A DNA stretch of 64,000 nt from Mesorhizobium_B sp963522145 (GTDB lineage: Bacteria; Pseudomonadota; Alphaproteobacteria; Rhizobiales; Rhizobiaceae), in the NCBI GenBank assembly GCA_963522145.1, contig CAUQXI010000004.1, positions 1 to 64,000 of the forward strand, written 5' to 3'. Positions 52,932-61,059 of the stretch are shown here, in pieces. The translations under genes were made by a program, and so were the position numbers. The stretch's first letter is position 1, and each line of letters opens with the position of its first letter. Below the pieces are notes generated by a model. It was not told where the DNA came from. It ran no database searches and worked only from the letters and a program-made list of their open reading frames with translations.

Positions 52932-53055
52932 CTCGGCTTTGCCTCCTCCCAGCTTGGCCGCGTCAGAGCACGCGTGTCCAGTTCCTGGCGCCTATTCTCA
53001 TCAGAGAACAGGTGGCGCCAGCGGCTACAGACACACTGCAAAAACCTCCATTACA

Positions 53056-53067
53056 CTAATATAATAG
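53056..53067. promoter_or_regulatory. GntR operator candidate, site A
   Basis: CTAATATAATAG differs by one base from the perfect palindrome at 53136. It lies on the importer 5 side of the divergent gap, 125 bp before the ATPase start. Confidence 0.55.
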
Positions 53068-53135
53068 AGTGGCAAGAGGCCGGTTGCGCGCGGCCGAGAT
53101 GCCCGGCCCAGGGAACCGGCGCGTGCGTTGACATG

Positions 53136-53147
53136 CTAATATATTAG
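53136..53147. promoter_or_regulatory. GntR operator candidate, site B (perfect palindrome)
   Basis: CTAATATATTAG is a perfect 12-bp palindrome 30 bp before the GntR start and 2 bp after a -35-like TTGACA (53128-53133). Binding here would give autoregulation. Confidence 0.6.
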
Positions 53148-53177
53148 TGATGTGAACGCACCGACAGGGTGGGCAAC

Positions 53178-53852
53178 ATGAAGTTGGACGCGGCAAGTCT
53201 CAATCGCGCGCTCCCGTTGCGGGACCAGATTTATCAGATGGTCCGCAACATGATCGTCGTCGGACGGCTGAAACCCGGCGAGTCGATCAACGAAGTGTCG
53301 ATCGCGGAGGCGCTGGGCGTTTCCCGGACTCCCGTCCGGGAAGCAGTCAAGCGGATCAGCGACGAAGGACTGATCAAGGTCATCGCGCAGACCGGCACCT
53401 TCGTCTCGCCCATCAGCAGGACCGATCTCGAAGAGGCTTATGTGATCCGGCGCGCGCTTGAAATGGAGAGCGCGCGGCGTGCCGCCACGAAATTCGATTC
53501 CCGCGCCGCGGAAGCTCTCGATGACAACATTGCCGCTCACCGGCTGGCCATCGGCCGGGCCCGCTACACGGCGGCCATCCAGCTCGACGACGTGTTCCAT
53601 CGCACCATCGCGGAGATCTGCGGCTTCCCCGCCATCTGGAAGGCGGTGGACATCTCCAAGGCGCAGATGGACCGGGGCCGATACCTGGCGATCCCAAAGC
53701 CCGGCTATGGCGAGCAGACGATCGAACAGCACACGGCGATCCTGCATGCTCTGCGCGATCAGGACGCCGAGAAAGCCGCCGCGGCCATGGAGCAGCATCT
53801 CGAGACATCTTTCCGCAATACGCTCGAAGTCGCGGAAAATCTGCTGGACTGA
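53178..53852 (+). CDS. GntR-family regulator (FadR/FCD subfamily)
   Basis: 224 residues from ATG 53178; GTG 53169 is an alternative. The winged helix-turn-helix (SIAEALGVSRTPVREAVKRI) is followed by an all-helical FCD effector domain whose metal-site candidates are DDVFH, EQHTAIL and EQHLETSF. FCD regulators bind sugar acids or other carboxylates. It is divergent from importer 5 and 22 bp upstream of the mutarotase-like gene. Four similar operator candidates mark its probable regulon. Confidence 0.92.
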   Translation: MKLDAASLNRALPLRDQIYQMVRNMIVVGRLKPGESINEVSIAEALGVSRTPVREAVKRISDEGLIKVIAQTGTFVSPISRTDLEEAYVIRRALEMESARRAATKFDSRAAEALDDNIAAHRLAIGRARYTAAIQLDDVFHRTIAEICGFPAIWKAVDISKAQMDRGRYLAIPKPGYGEQTIEQHTAILHALRDQDAEKAAAAMEQHLETSFRNTLEVAENLLD

Positions 53853-53874
53853 CGTTGGGGACAGGGACGGCGAC

Positions 53875-54204
53875 ATGAAGAGGATGGGACTGTGCATCGG
53901 CGTGAAGGCTGAAGCGATCGCCGAGTACAAGCGTGTTCATGCCGAGGTGTGGCCGGAGGTGCTGGCCGTGATCGGTCAGGCGCATATCAGAAACTATTCG
54001 ATCTTCCTGAGGGAGCCGGAAAACATCCTCTTCGCCTACTGGGAGTATCACGGCTCGGACTTCGCAGCGGATGCTGCGCGCATGGGCGGGTCACCTGCCA
54101 TGCGACGCTGGTGGGAACTGTGCGACCCCATGCAGGCGCCTTTGGCCAGCCGTGCCGAGGGAGAGTGGTGGGCTTCGGCCGAAGAGGTCTTCCACCTCGA
54201 CTGA
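53875..54204 (+). CDS. L-rhamnose mutarotase-like protein
   Basis: 109 residues, the normal size for RhaM. Key features are the catalytic-site His22 in YKRVHAEVWPE, the strand IRNYSIF, and the C-terminal tryptophan-rich segment RRWWELCDPMQ. RhaM interconverts alpha and beta anomers of L-rhamnose, and close relatives act on L-fucose. It sits with a regulator, a sugar-acid dehydratase and an L-fucose-dehydrogenase-like enzyme, so a 6-deoxyhexose is the likely substrate. Confidence 0.9.
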   Translation: MKRMGLCIGVKAEAIAEYKRVHAEVWPEVLAVIGQAHIRNYSIFLREPENILFAYWEYHGSDFAADAARMGGSPAMRRWWELCDPMQAPLASRAEGEWWASAEEVFHLD

Positions 54205-54324
54205 CGCCTGCATGGTCGGCTCGCGCCCCGGCACTCACCGAGAAGCATACCCCAGCGCGCCTGAGAGATCGCACGCGGCAGAGACCCATCTCCTGCGGCA
54301 AAGCGCATTCTTGCAATTACCCGA

Positions 54325-54336
54325 CTGTTATATTAG
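54325..54336. promoter_or_regulatory. GntR operator candidate, site C
   Basis: CTGTTATATTAG matches the palindrome at 53136 in ten of twelve positions and lies 50 bp before the UxaA-family gene, implying its own promoter in the 182-bp gap. Confidence 0.5.
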
Positions 54337-54386
54337 TATTTTTAGAGACTGCCTCATCCGGGGCTCGATCGAGAAAATCAGACCAA

Positions 54387-55898
54387 ATGGCGCGCTTCAT
54401 CAAGCTTTCGGACGTCGACAATATCGTTCTGGCGGTCGACACCCTGAATGCCGGGGACGAAGCGGCGGGCGTCCGAGCCAATGCCCGTGTGCCGCGGGGC
54501 CACAAGATGGCTACGCGCGTGATCGAGCCGGACGGAGCGATCGTGAAATATGGCCAGACGATCGGCTTCGCGAAGGAGCGGATTGCGCCTGGCGACTGGG
54601 TGCATGAGCACAATGTTTATGTCCGCAGTTTCGAGCGCGACTACGTCTACGGTTCCGCCGCGCGGCTTACGCCCCTTGCTTCGTTCGAGGAGCGCGAAAC
54701 CTTCATGGGCTTCAAACGGGCGAGCGGAAAGGTAGGCACGCGCAATTATATCGCCACGCTCACATCCGTGAACTGCTCGGCAAGCGTTGCCCGCTTCATC
54801 GCGGAGGAGGTCAACCGCTCCGGCGTCCTGCGGGATTACCCGAATGTCGATGGCGTCATCTCGCTCGTTCACGGAACGGGGTGCGGCATCGATGTGAAGG
54901 GCCCCGCCTATGACGTTCTGAAGCGCACCCAGTGGGGGTTTGCGACCAATCCCAATGTCGGCGGCGTTTTGATGGTGGGGCTCGGCTGCGAGGCCTTCCA
55001 GATCCCGCGCTGGATGAAGTCCTACAACATCGAAGAAAGCGCCGTCTTCCGCTCCATGACGATCCAGGAAACCGGGGGCACGCGGAAGACGGTGGATGCC
55101 GGCGTCCGCGCGATCCTGGATATGCTCCCGATCGTGAATGCAGCCGAGCGCACGCCGCAGCCCGCTTCGGAACTCACGCTGGCACTGCAGTGCGGCGGCT
55201 CCGACGGCTATTCGGGCATCTCGGCCAACCCCGCTCTCGGCGCGGCGGTGGATTTGCTGGTGGCTCAGGGGGGCACGGCCGTTTTATCCGAAACGCCCGA
55301 AATATACGGCGCCGAGCACCTGCTCACCCAGCGTGCGGAGAGCCGCGAAGTCGGCGAAAAGCTGATCGAGCGGATCCGCTGGTGGGAGGGCTACACCGCC
55401 AAGCACGACATGGAGATGAACAACAATCCTTCTCCCGGAAACAAGCTTGGCGGCCTGACAACCATCCTCGAAAAGTCGCTGGGCGCGGCTGCCAAGGGCG
55501 GCACCACCAACCTGCGCGCCGTGATCGAATATGCCGAGCCGATCAACGAGCGCGGCCTGGTCTTCATGGATACGCCCGGCTACGACCCCGTTTCGGCGAC
55601 CGGCCAGGTGGCGGGCGGAGCGAATGTGCTGTGCTTCACGACCGGCCGCGGCTCCGCCTTCGGCTGCAAGCCCACGCCGTCCATCAAGCTCGCCTCCAAC
55701 ACCTTCATCTTCGATCAGATGAGAGATGACATGGATATCAATTGCGGCGACATCCTCGACGGCGTCAGCCTTGCCCAGAAGGGGCGCGAGATCTTCGACG
55801 AGATCCTCCGCGTCGCATCCGGTGCGCGCACAAAATCCGAAGCGCTGGGCTACGGCGACAATGAATTCGTGCCTTGGAGTCTCGGCGCCACGATGTAG
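54387..55898 (+). CDS. UxaA-family sugar-acid dehydratase
   Basis: 503 residues from ATG 54387; the ribosome site is weak (GAGAA). Residues 1 to about 95 form the small SAF-like domain (GHKMATRVI, GDWVHEHNV), and about 110-503 the catalytic domain of altronate and galactarate dehydratases, with VGTRNYIATLTSVNCS, HGTGCGID, GLGCEAFQI and a terminal DMDINCGDIL. Such enzymes remove water from a sugar acid to give a 2-keto-3-deoxy acid, using iron. Next to mutarotase and fucose-dehydrogenase-like genes, L-fuconate or a related 6-deoxyaldonate is a likely substrate; this is inference. Confidence 0.88.
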   Translation: MARFIKLSDVDNIVLAVDTLNAGDEAAGVRANARVPRGHKMATRVIEPDGAIVKYGQTIGFAKERIAPGDWVHEHNVYVRSFERDYVYGSAARLTPLASFEERETFMGFKRASGKVGTRNYIATLTSVNCSASVARFIAEEVNRSGVLRDYPNVDGVISLVHGTGCGIDVKGPAYDVLKRTQWGFATNPNVGGVLMVGLGCEAFQIPRWMKSYNIEESAVFRSMTIQETGGTRKTVDAGVRAILDMLPIVNAAERTPQPASELTLALQCGGSDGYSGISANPALGAAVDLLVAQGGTAVLSETPEIYGAEHLLTQRAESREVGEKLIERIRWWEGYTAKHDMEMNNNPSPGNKLGGLTTILEKSLGAAAKGGTTNLRAVIEYAEPINERGLVFMDTPGYDPVSATGQVAGGANVLCFTTGRGSAFGCKPTPSIKLASNTFIFDQMRDDMDINCGDILDGVSLAQKGREIFDEILRVASGARTKSEALGYGDNEFVPWSLGATM

Positions 55899-55953
55899 GC
55901 GGAATGCCCCTTGGAGCTCGCATCCCCGCGCGATGCGAGTGACGCAGTCCCCA

Positions 55954-56985
55954 TCAGCTGCTGGTTAGCCCATCGTCCTCGAGCTTTTGCCAGAGTTCCT
56001 GCGGCAACGCTGCCTCGAACCAGCCGACATTCTGGCGGACGCGATCGGGATGCTTGGCCCCGATCAGAACGGAAGTCACGGCCGGGTGCCTGAACGGGAA
56101 CTGGATCGCGGCAGCCGCGAGCGGCACGCCGAATTCCGCGCAGGCCGCGTCGAGCACCTCCACCTTGCGGGCTACGCTTTCGGGCACGTCGCCGTAGTTG
56201 AACTTGCGGTTGCCCGTCCTGCCGGCGGCCAGGATGCCGGAGTTGAAGACGCCGCCGATGACCACGGCCATGCCGCGCATTTTTGCCTGGGCGAGAAGCG
56301 CGTCGGCGCTCTGCTCCAGCAGAGTGTGACGGCCGGCGAGCAGCGTGCAGTCGAGATCGGCTTCATTCAGGGCGTCGAGCACCACTTCCGCCTCGTTGAC
56401 GCCCAGTCCGAACGCCTTGATGATGCCGGCGTCACGCAGTTCGGCCAGTGCACGGAAGCCTCCGCCCGCTGTCAGGGCGTTCCAGTGGAAATCCGCGTTC
56501 TCGGCATGGGTCACCTTGCCTATGTCGTGCACGAAAAGGATGTCGATCGCAGCACGCCCCATGCGCTGCTGGCTGTCGTCGAAGCTGCGCATGATCGCAT
56601 CATAGCTGTAGTCGAACACCTCCTGGAGAGGCAGTCCGTTCTGCCAGCCGGCATCGAGCGGGTTCTTCGCCGCCGCCGCCGGCAGGGGGCGGCCCGGTCT
56701 GTCTCGCGCCATCAGCCTGCCAACCTTTGTGCTGACGCAGACAGGGTCGCCGCCTCTACGCTCGCGCAGAAAGAAACCCAGCATGTGCTCGGCGCGGCCA
56801 AGGCCGTACATGGGTGCCGCGTCGAAGTAGCGGATGCCCGCGTCCCAGGCAGCCTGGAGCGTATCCATGCATGTCTCGGCATCGACGGCTGAGTAGAGGC
56901 CGCCTAGCGAAGCGCAACCCATTCCGAGCGCTGTGAGATGGATCCCGGTCGTGCCAACCGGGCGCGTTTCTGTTGCCTTCAACAA
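55954..56985 (-). CDS. Aldo/keto reductase, L-fucose dehydrogenase-like
   Basis: 343 residues. The tetrad is recognisable: Asp55 and Tyr60 in FDAAPMYG, Lys in STKVGR and His in FVHDIGK. The sequence belongs to the D-threo-aldose 1-dehydrogenase/L-fucose dehydrogenase and pyridoxal 4-dehydrogenase branch of aldo/keto reductases, which oxidise an aldose to its lactone with NAD(P). It faces the UxaA-family gene with a 55-bp gap and has GntR site D before its start. It would provide the lactone for a lactonase of the type at 47520. Confidence 0.88.
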   Translation of the reverse strand: MLKATETRPVGTTGIHLTALGMGCASLGGLYSAVDAETCMDTLQAAWDAGIRYFDAAPMYGLGRAEHMLGFFLRERRGGDPVCVSTKVGRLMARDRPGRPLPAAAAKNPLDAGWQNGLPLQEVFDYSYDAIMRSFDDSQQRMGRAAIDILFVHDIGKVTHAENADFHWNALTAGGGFRALAELRDAGIIKAFGLGVNEAEVVLDALNEADLDCTLLAGRHTLLEQSADALLAQAKMRGMAVVIGGVFNSGILAAGRTGNRKFNYGDVPESVARKVEVLDAACAEFGVPLAAAAIQFPFRHPAVTSVLIGAKHPDRVRQNVGWFEAALPQELWQKLEDDGLTSS

Positions 56986-57027
56986 TCCCTCCGGCTGCCA
57001 TATGTCTCGATTGTTTCCGCTGTTACG

Positions 57028-57037
57028 CTAATATAAC
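57028..57037. promoter_or_regulatory. GntR operator candidate, site D
   Basis: CTAATATAAC equals the complement of GTTATATTAG in site C and shares its first eight bases with the palindrome at 53136. It is 43 bp before the aldo/keto reductase start. Confidence 0.5.
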
Positions 57038-57146
57038 GAAGGCAGGAAGGTTGTTTGGGGTGGGCGCGATGGATGTCGCGCGTGCGCAGATGGAAGGCCT
57101 TGCGAAGCCATCGATCCAGCCTGATCCAAGCTCGGCGGAGCGGCTC

Positions 57147-58229
57147 TTACTGTGCGTGAAGAACCGCATGGTTGGAGTGCCCCAGGCCTTTGGCGTGCGA
57201 CCGGAGAAGCATTCCATAGAGATCGCGCGGCTCATCGGGGTCGGCAAGCATATCGAGCTCCTGGAAAAGCCCGGTGCGGTGCAACTGGTCGCGGACATAG
57301 CGGAGCGACGAGAAGTCCTCGACCGCAAAGCCCACGGAATCGAAGAGCGTGATCTGGCGCGAGTCGCTCCGCCCCGGCCTCGATCCCGCAATCACCTCCC
57401 AGAGCTCATGGACGACATGGTCGCGGGCAAGCTGCTGGATTTCGCCCTCGATCCTCGTCTGCGGCGGATATTCGACGAAGATATCGGAGCGCAGGAGGAT
57501 GTCGCGATGCAGCTCCGTTTTTCCCGGACAGTCGCCGCCGACCGCGTTGATGTGGACGCCCGAGCCGACCATGTTGTCGGTCAGGATCGTGGCATACTGC
57601 TTGTCCGCGGTGACGGTGGTGATGATCTCGGCGCCTTCGACCGCCTCCTCCGTCGAGCGGCACACCACCATGTCGAGGCCGGCATCAAAAAGGTTGCGCC
57701 GGCACTTCGCGCTCGCCGTCGGATCGATGTCGTAGAGCCGGATGTTGCGGATGCCCAGCAGCGCCTTGAACGCCAAGGCCTGGAACTCCGCCTGGGCCCC
57801 ATTGCCGATGATGGCCATGGTTGCGGCACCGCGCGGAGCCAGATGCCTGGCTGCCACGGCGGACGTCGCGGCAGTGCGCAGGGCGGTAAGGATGGTCATC
57901 TCCGACAGGAGCACGGGATAGCCGGTCCGGACATCCGCCAGCATGCCGAAGGCCGTCACCGTCTGGCGGCCCTCATGCGTGTTCCGCGGATGGCCGTTCA
58001 CATATTTGAAGCCATACACCGCGCCATCGCTCGTCGGCATCAGTTCGATGACACCTTCAGCGCTGTGGGAAGCGATGCGCGGCGTCTTGTCGAACGTGGA
58101 CCAACGCCGGAAGTCGTCTTCGATGTAGGCGGCGAGTTCCTTCAGGAAGGTCTCGACGCCGACCCGCATGACGAGCTTCATCATGTGATCGACGCTGACG
58201 AAGGGGACGATGTTGAGGTGAGGAATCAT
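57147..58229 (-). CDS. ocd: Ornithine cyclodeaminase
   Basis: 360 residues. It matches the Agrobacterium-type ornithine cyclodeaminase along its whole length as I remember that sequence: NIVPFVSVDHMM at the start, PRIASHSAEGVIELMPTSDG, SEMTILTALRTAATS, the NAD site IGNGAQAEFQALAF, the active-site Asp in NAVGGDCPGKTE and DPDEPRDL near the end. It converts L-ornithine to L-proline and ammonia with bound NAD. It is the last gene of the leftward module 6 operon, 35 bp after the LivH-like gene, so the imported compound probably yields ornithine or a close analogue. Confidence 0.92.
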   Translation of the reverse strand: MIPHLNIVPFVSVDHMMKLVMRVGVETFLKELAAYIEDDFRRWSTFDKTPRIASHSAEGVIELMPTSDGAVYGFKYVNGHPRNTHEGRQTVTAFGMLADVRTGYPVLLSEMTILTALRTAATSAVAARHLAPRGAATMAIIGNGAQAEFQALAFKALLGIRNIRLYDIDPTASAKCRRNLFDAGLDMVVCRSTEEAVEGAEIITTVTADKQYATILTDNMVGSGVHINAVGGDCPGKTELHRDILLRSDIFVEYPPQTRIEGEIQQLARDHVVHELWEVIAGSRPGRSDSRQITLFDSVGFAVEDFSSLRYVRDQLHRTGLFQELDMLADPDEPRDLYGMLLRSHAKGLGHSNHAVLHAQ

Positions 58230-58264
58230 CCGGCTGCGATCTCCAGATACAGGCGCTCGGCCGC

Positions 58265-59146
58265 TTAGCTCCGCTGCGCGCGCACAGCCGGGATGAGGCC
58301 TTCAGGCCGGACGAGCAGGATCGCGATCACGCCCGACAGCACGATCGCGTCGCGATATGCGGCCGCGGCGGCCGGGAGGGTGGCCTGGAGCAGAACCTCG
58401 ATGACGCCGAGAAGGAACCCGCCCGCCACAGCGCCCGGCAGGCTTCCCAAGCCGCCGACCACGGCGGCGATGAACGCCTTGAGCACAGGCGTGAACCCCA
58501 TCAGCGGATCGACGGAAGCGCGCTGCGCCACCCAGAGCATCGCGGCCAGGCCGGCGAGAAGGCCCGACAGGAGAAACGCGGTCGCGATGATGCGGCTCGC
58601 GGGTATGCCCATCAGGCGCACCACATCGAAGTCTTCGGCCGCCGCGCGCATCGCTGTGCCGGTTGTGGTGCGGCGCAGGAACAGCTCCAGCGCGACCAAG
58701 GCGAGCACGGAAGCGATGATGGAGATCGTCGGACCGACGCCCAGCGTGAAGTTCCCCAGGGAGAAAGCACCGGTCATCCAGTCCGGCATGGCGATCGCCT
58801 GCGGCCGCGCCGAGACGCCATTCTGGAAAATGACCTTGAGCAGGCTCGACACGGCGAAGCTGGTCAGCAGCAGGCTGGTCACGCTGGCGCCCCGCATCGG
58901 CCGGAACGCGATGCGTTCCATGGCGAGCGCGGCGATCGCCCCGCATCCGATGGCGACGATCACGGCCGCCGGAAAAGGCAGGCCGAAGAACAGCGAGCCG
59001 AGCAGCGCGTAGCCCGACACGGTCATCAGTTCGCCATGCGCGAAATTGATCAGGCCGACGATCGAGAAGACAATGGCGAGACCGAGCGCAAGAAGGGCAT
59101 AGACACCGCCCAGGCTCACTGCGTTGATGATCTGCTGCGCGACCAT
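58265..59146 (-). CDS. Liv-type permease (LivH-like), importer 6
   Basis: 293 residues with many membrane segments. NAVSLGGVYALLALGLAIVF, the NFAHGEL motif and GGLGSLPGAVAGG are typical of LivH. It starts 2 bp after the LivF-like stop. Its partner permease is the N-terminal half of the fusion at 61060. Confidence 0.93.
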   Translation of the reverse strand: MVAQQIINAVSLGGVYALLALGLAIVFSIVGLINFAHGELMTVSGYALLGSLFFGLPFPAAVIVAIGCGAIAALAMERIAFRPMRGASVTSLLLTSFAVSSLLKVIFQNGVSARPQAIAMPDWMTGAFSLGNFTLGVGPTISIIASVLALVALELFLRRTTTGTAMRAAAEDFDVVRLMGIPASRIIATAFLLSGLLAGLAAMLWVAQRASVDPLMGFTPVLKAFIAAVVGGLGSLPGAVAGGFLLGVIEVLLQATLPAAAAAYRDAIVLSGVIAILLVRPEGLIPAVRAQRS

Positions 59147-59148
59147 TC

Positions 59149-59853
59149 TCAGGCTCCCAGATAGGCTTGCCGCACGAGATCGGAACCGGCGAGCTCGCGC
59201 GCCGTGCCCGAAAGAACGACCTCGCCATTGGCGATCACCGTCGCGCGGTCCGAGATCTCCAGAGCCAGTGCCACGTTCTGCTCGACGAGGAGCACCGTCA
59301 GCCCGTTGCGTCGCAGCTCCGCGATCAGGTCGAACACCGTATCGATGATCTGCGGCGCCAGGCCGAGCGAAGGCTCATCGAGAAGGATCAGCCTTGGCTT
59401 CGACATCAGCGCACGCGCGATGGCGAGCATCTGCTGCTCTCCGCCCGAAAGATTGCCGCCCTTCACCTGATGGTAGCGGCGGAGGATCGGAAAGAGATCG
59501 AGCATCTCCTCCTCCCGCGCCGTCGCTTCCCCCCTTGTGAGATGCATCGCGCCGCCGAGCCGCAGATTGTCCGCCACGCTCAGGCTGGAAAAGACGCGCC
59601 GCCCTTCGGGCACGAGAGCGACGCCCATTCGCGCGATGGCTTCGGGCTTGCGGCCGGAAATCTCGTTTCCGTCGAGGATGATCTTTCCACCCGACACCGG
59701 AACGAGGCCAGCGATCGAACCAAGCGTCGAGCTCTTGCCGGCACCGTTGGCACCGACCAGAGCGATGATCTCGCCCTTTCCAACGGAAAGATCGACGCGG
59801 CGGACCGCCTCGACCTCACCGTAGCGGACGCGGAGAGCCTCGACGCTCAGCAT
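59149..59853 (-). CDS. Liv-type ABC ATPase (LivF-like), importer 6
   Basis: 234 residues. Walker A is GANGAGKSS, the signature LSGGEQQMLAIARALM, Walker B LILLDEPSLGL, and the H-loop region reads VLLVEQNVALAL with no unusual change for LivF. It pairs with the ATPase half of the fusion at 61060. Confidence 0.93.
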   Translation of the reverse strand: MLSVEALRVRYGEVEAVRRVDLSVGKGEIIALVGANGAGKSSTLGSIAGLVPVSGGKIILDGNEISGRKPEAIARMGVALVPEGRRVFSSLSVADNLRLGGAMHLTRGEATAREEEMLDLFPILRRYHQVKGGNLSGGEQQMLAIARALMSKPRLILLDEPSLGLAPQIIDTVFDLIAELRRNGLTVLLVEQNVALALEISDRATVIANGEVVLSGTARELAGSDLVRQAYLGA

Positions 59854-59857
59854 CGGT

Positions 59858-61027
59858 TCAAGGCGCCGGAACGTCTGCCGCAGCCGGCGTCAGCGTCTTG
59901 ATGTATGTCTGCTCGCCGCCCTGGTAGCGCATCAGGGCGACGGGACGCAGCGGCATGCGGTCGGTCCCGGCATAGGTGATCTTGCCGGTGACGCCCTCGA
60001 AGTCCTTGAGGTTGGCGATGGCGTCACGGATCGCCTTCGGATCGTCCGAGTCTGCCGTCTTGACGGCCTCGTCGAGGATCAGCCCGATCTCATAGCCGTT
60101 GACCTCGTAGGTCGATTCCGGCGCATGCCCCGCCTGCTTGGTGAAGGCGGCGTTGAAAGCCTCCAGCCTGGAGCCCGGCTCGGCATAGCCGGCGGCCGTA
60201 TAGACCACCCCGTCGACGAGCTTTCCAAGCCCCTTGATCGTCGGCGTGCCGATCGCGTCCGCGCCATAGACCGGGATCGTCACGCCAGCGGCACGAAGCT
60301 GCTGCAGGAAGGCGGGAAAGTCCGGCTCATAGGCCGTCGTCATAATGAGATCGGGCTGTTCAGGCAGCCCCTTGATGTTGGTCACTTCGGCCGAGAAGTC
60401 CGACTGACCCATCGCGAATGTTCCGCGGCCGATGACCTTGCCGCCCTTCTTCTCGAACACCGTGCCGAAATATTCCGGCAGATTGGCCGTGTAGGCCGAG
60501 TCGGGCGAGGTCAGCAGATAAACGCTCTTCTTGCCCTCCGAGACGGCGAACTCGGCGACCGCGGTGGCCTGGACATTGTCTGCCGGATAGGTGCCGAACA
60601 TGACGTCGCCGACGGCGGTGGTGAGCACCGGCGTCGAGCCGCAAAGCGTCAGCGTCGGGATGCCGAGCGGCTGGGTCAGCTGGCCCGCCGAGATGGACGG
60701 GTCGGCATCGCAAGGGGTGATCATGATCTTCGCGCCCGCGTCGATCAGCTCCTGCGTGACGGTCGCCGTCTGGGCCGTGTCGGATCGGGTATCCTTGATG
60801 ATGAGGTTGACCTTGTATTTGCCGCCGAGACCGCCCTTGGCGTTCAGCTCCTCGATCGCCATGCGAAAGCCTGCCAGCGCCGGCTGGTCGTAGGGCGCCA
60901 GGCCGCCGGTCTGGGCGGTCGCCGCGCCGATGACGATCTCCTGGGCGAGCGCGGGGTTGACCGCGAGCGCCGAGGCAAATGCGGCGCCGGCGAGAGCGAG
61001 ATTGCGGAAGCCTTTCAAACTATTCAT
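59858..61027 (-). CDS. Liv-type amino-acid-binding protein, importer 6
   Basis: 389 residues from ATG 61027 (AGAAGGAG upstream). A signal peptide ends near PALAQE. The mature part starts with the typical strand IVIGAATAQTGGLAPYD and contains DTRSDTAQTATV and ITPCDADPS; two cysteines (PCDAD, LTLCGS) recall the disulfide of LivJ-like proteins. It should bind an amino acid or amino-acid derivative delivered to the catabolic enzymes encoded on both sides. Confidence 0.92.
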   Translation of the reverse strand: MNSLKGFRNLALAGAAFASALAVNPALAQEIVIGAATAQTGGLAPYDQPALAGFRMAIEELNAKGGLGGKYKVNLIIKDTRSDTAQTATVTQELIDAGAKIMITPCDADPSISAGQLTQPLGIPTLTLCGSTPVLTTAVGDVMFGTYPADNVQATAVAEFAVSEGKKSVYLLTSPDSAYTANLPEYFGTVFEKKGGKVIGRGTFAMGQSDFSAEVTNIKGLPEQPDLIMTTAYEPDFPAFLQQLRAAGVTIPVYGADAIGTPTIKGLGKLVDGVVYTAAGYAEPGSRLEAFNAAFTKQAGHAPESTYEVNGYEIGLILDEAVKTADSDDPKAIRDAIANLKDFEGVTGKITYAGTDRMPLRPVALMRYQGGEQTYIKTLTPAAADVPAP

Positions 61028-61059
61028 CGCGTGTTCTCCTTCTGGATCGTTGTTTTTTG

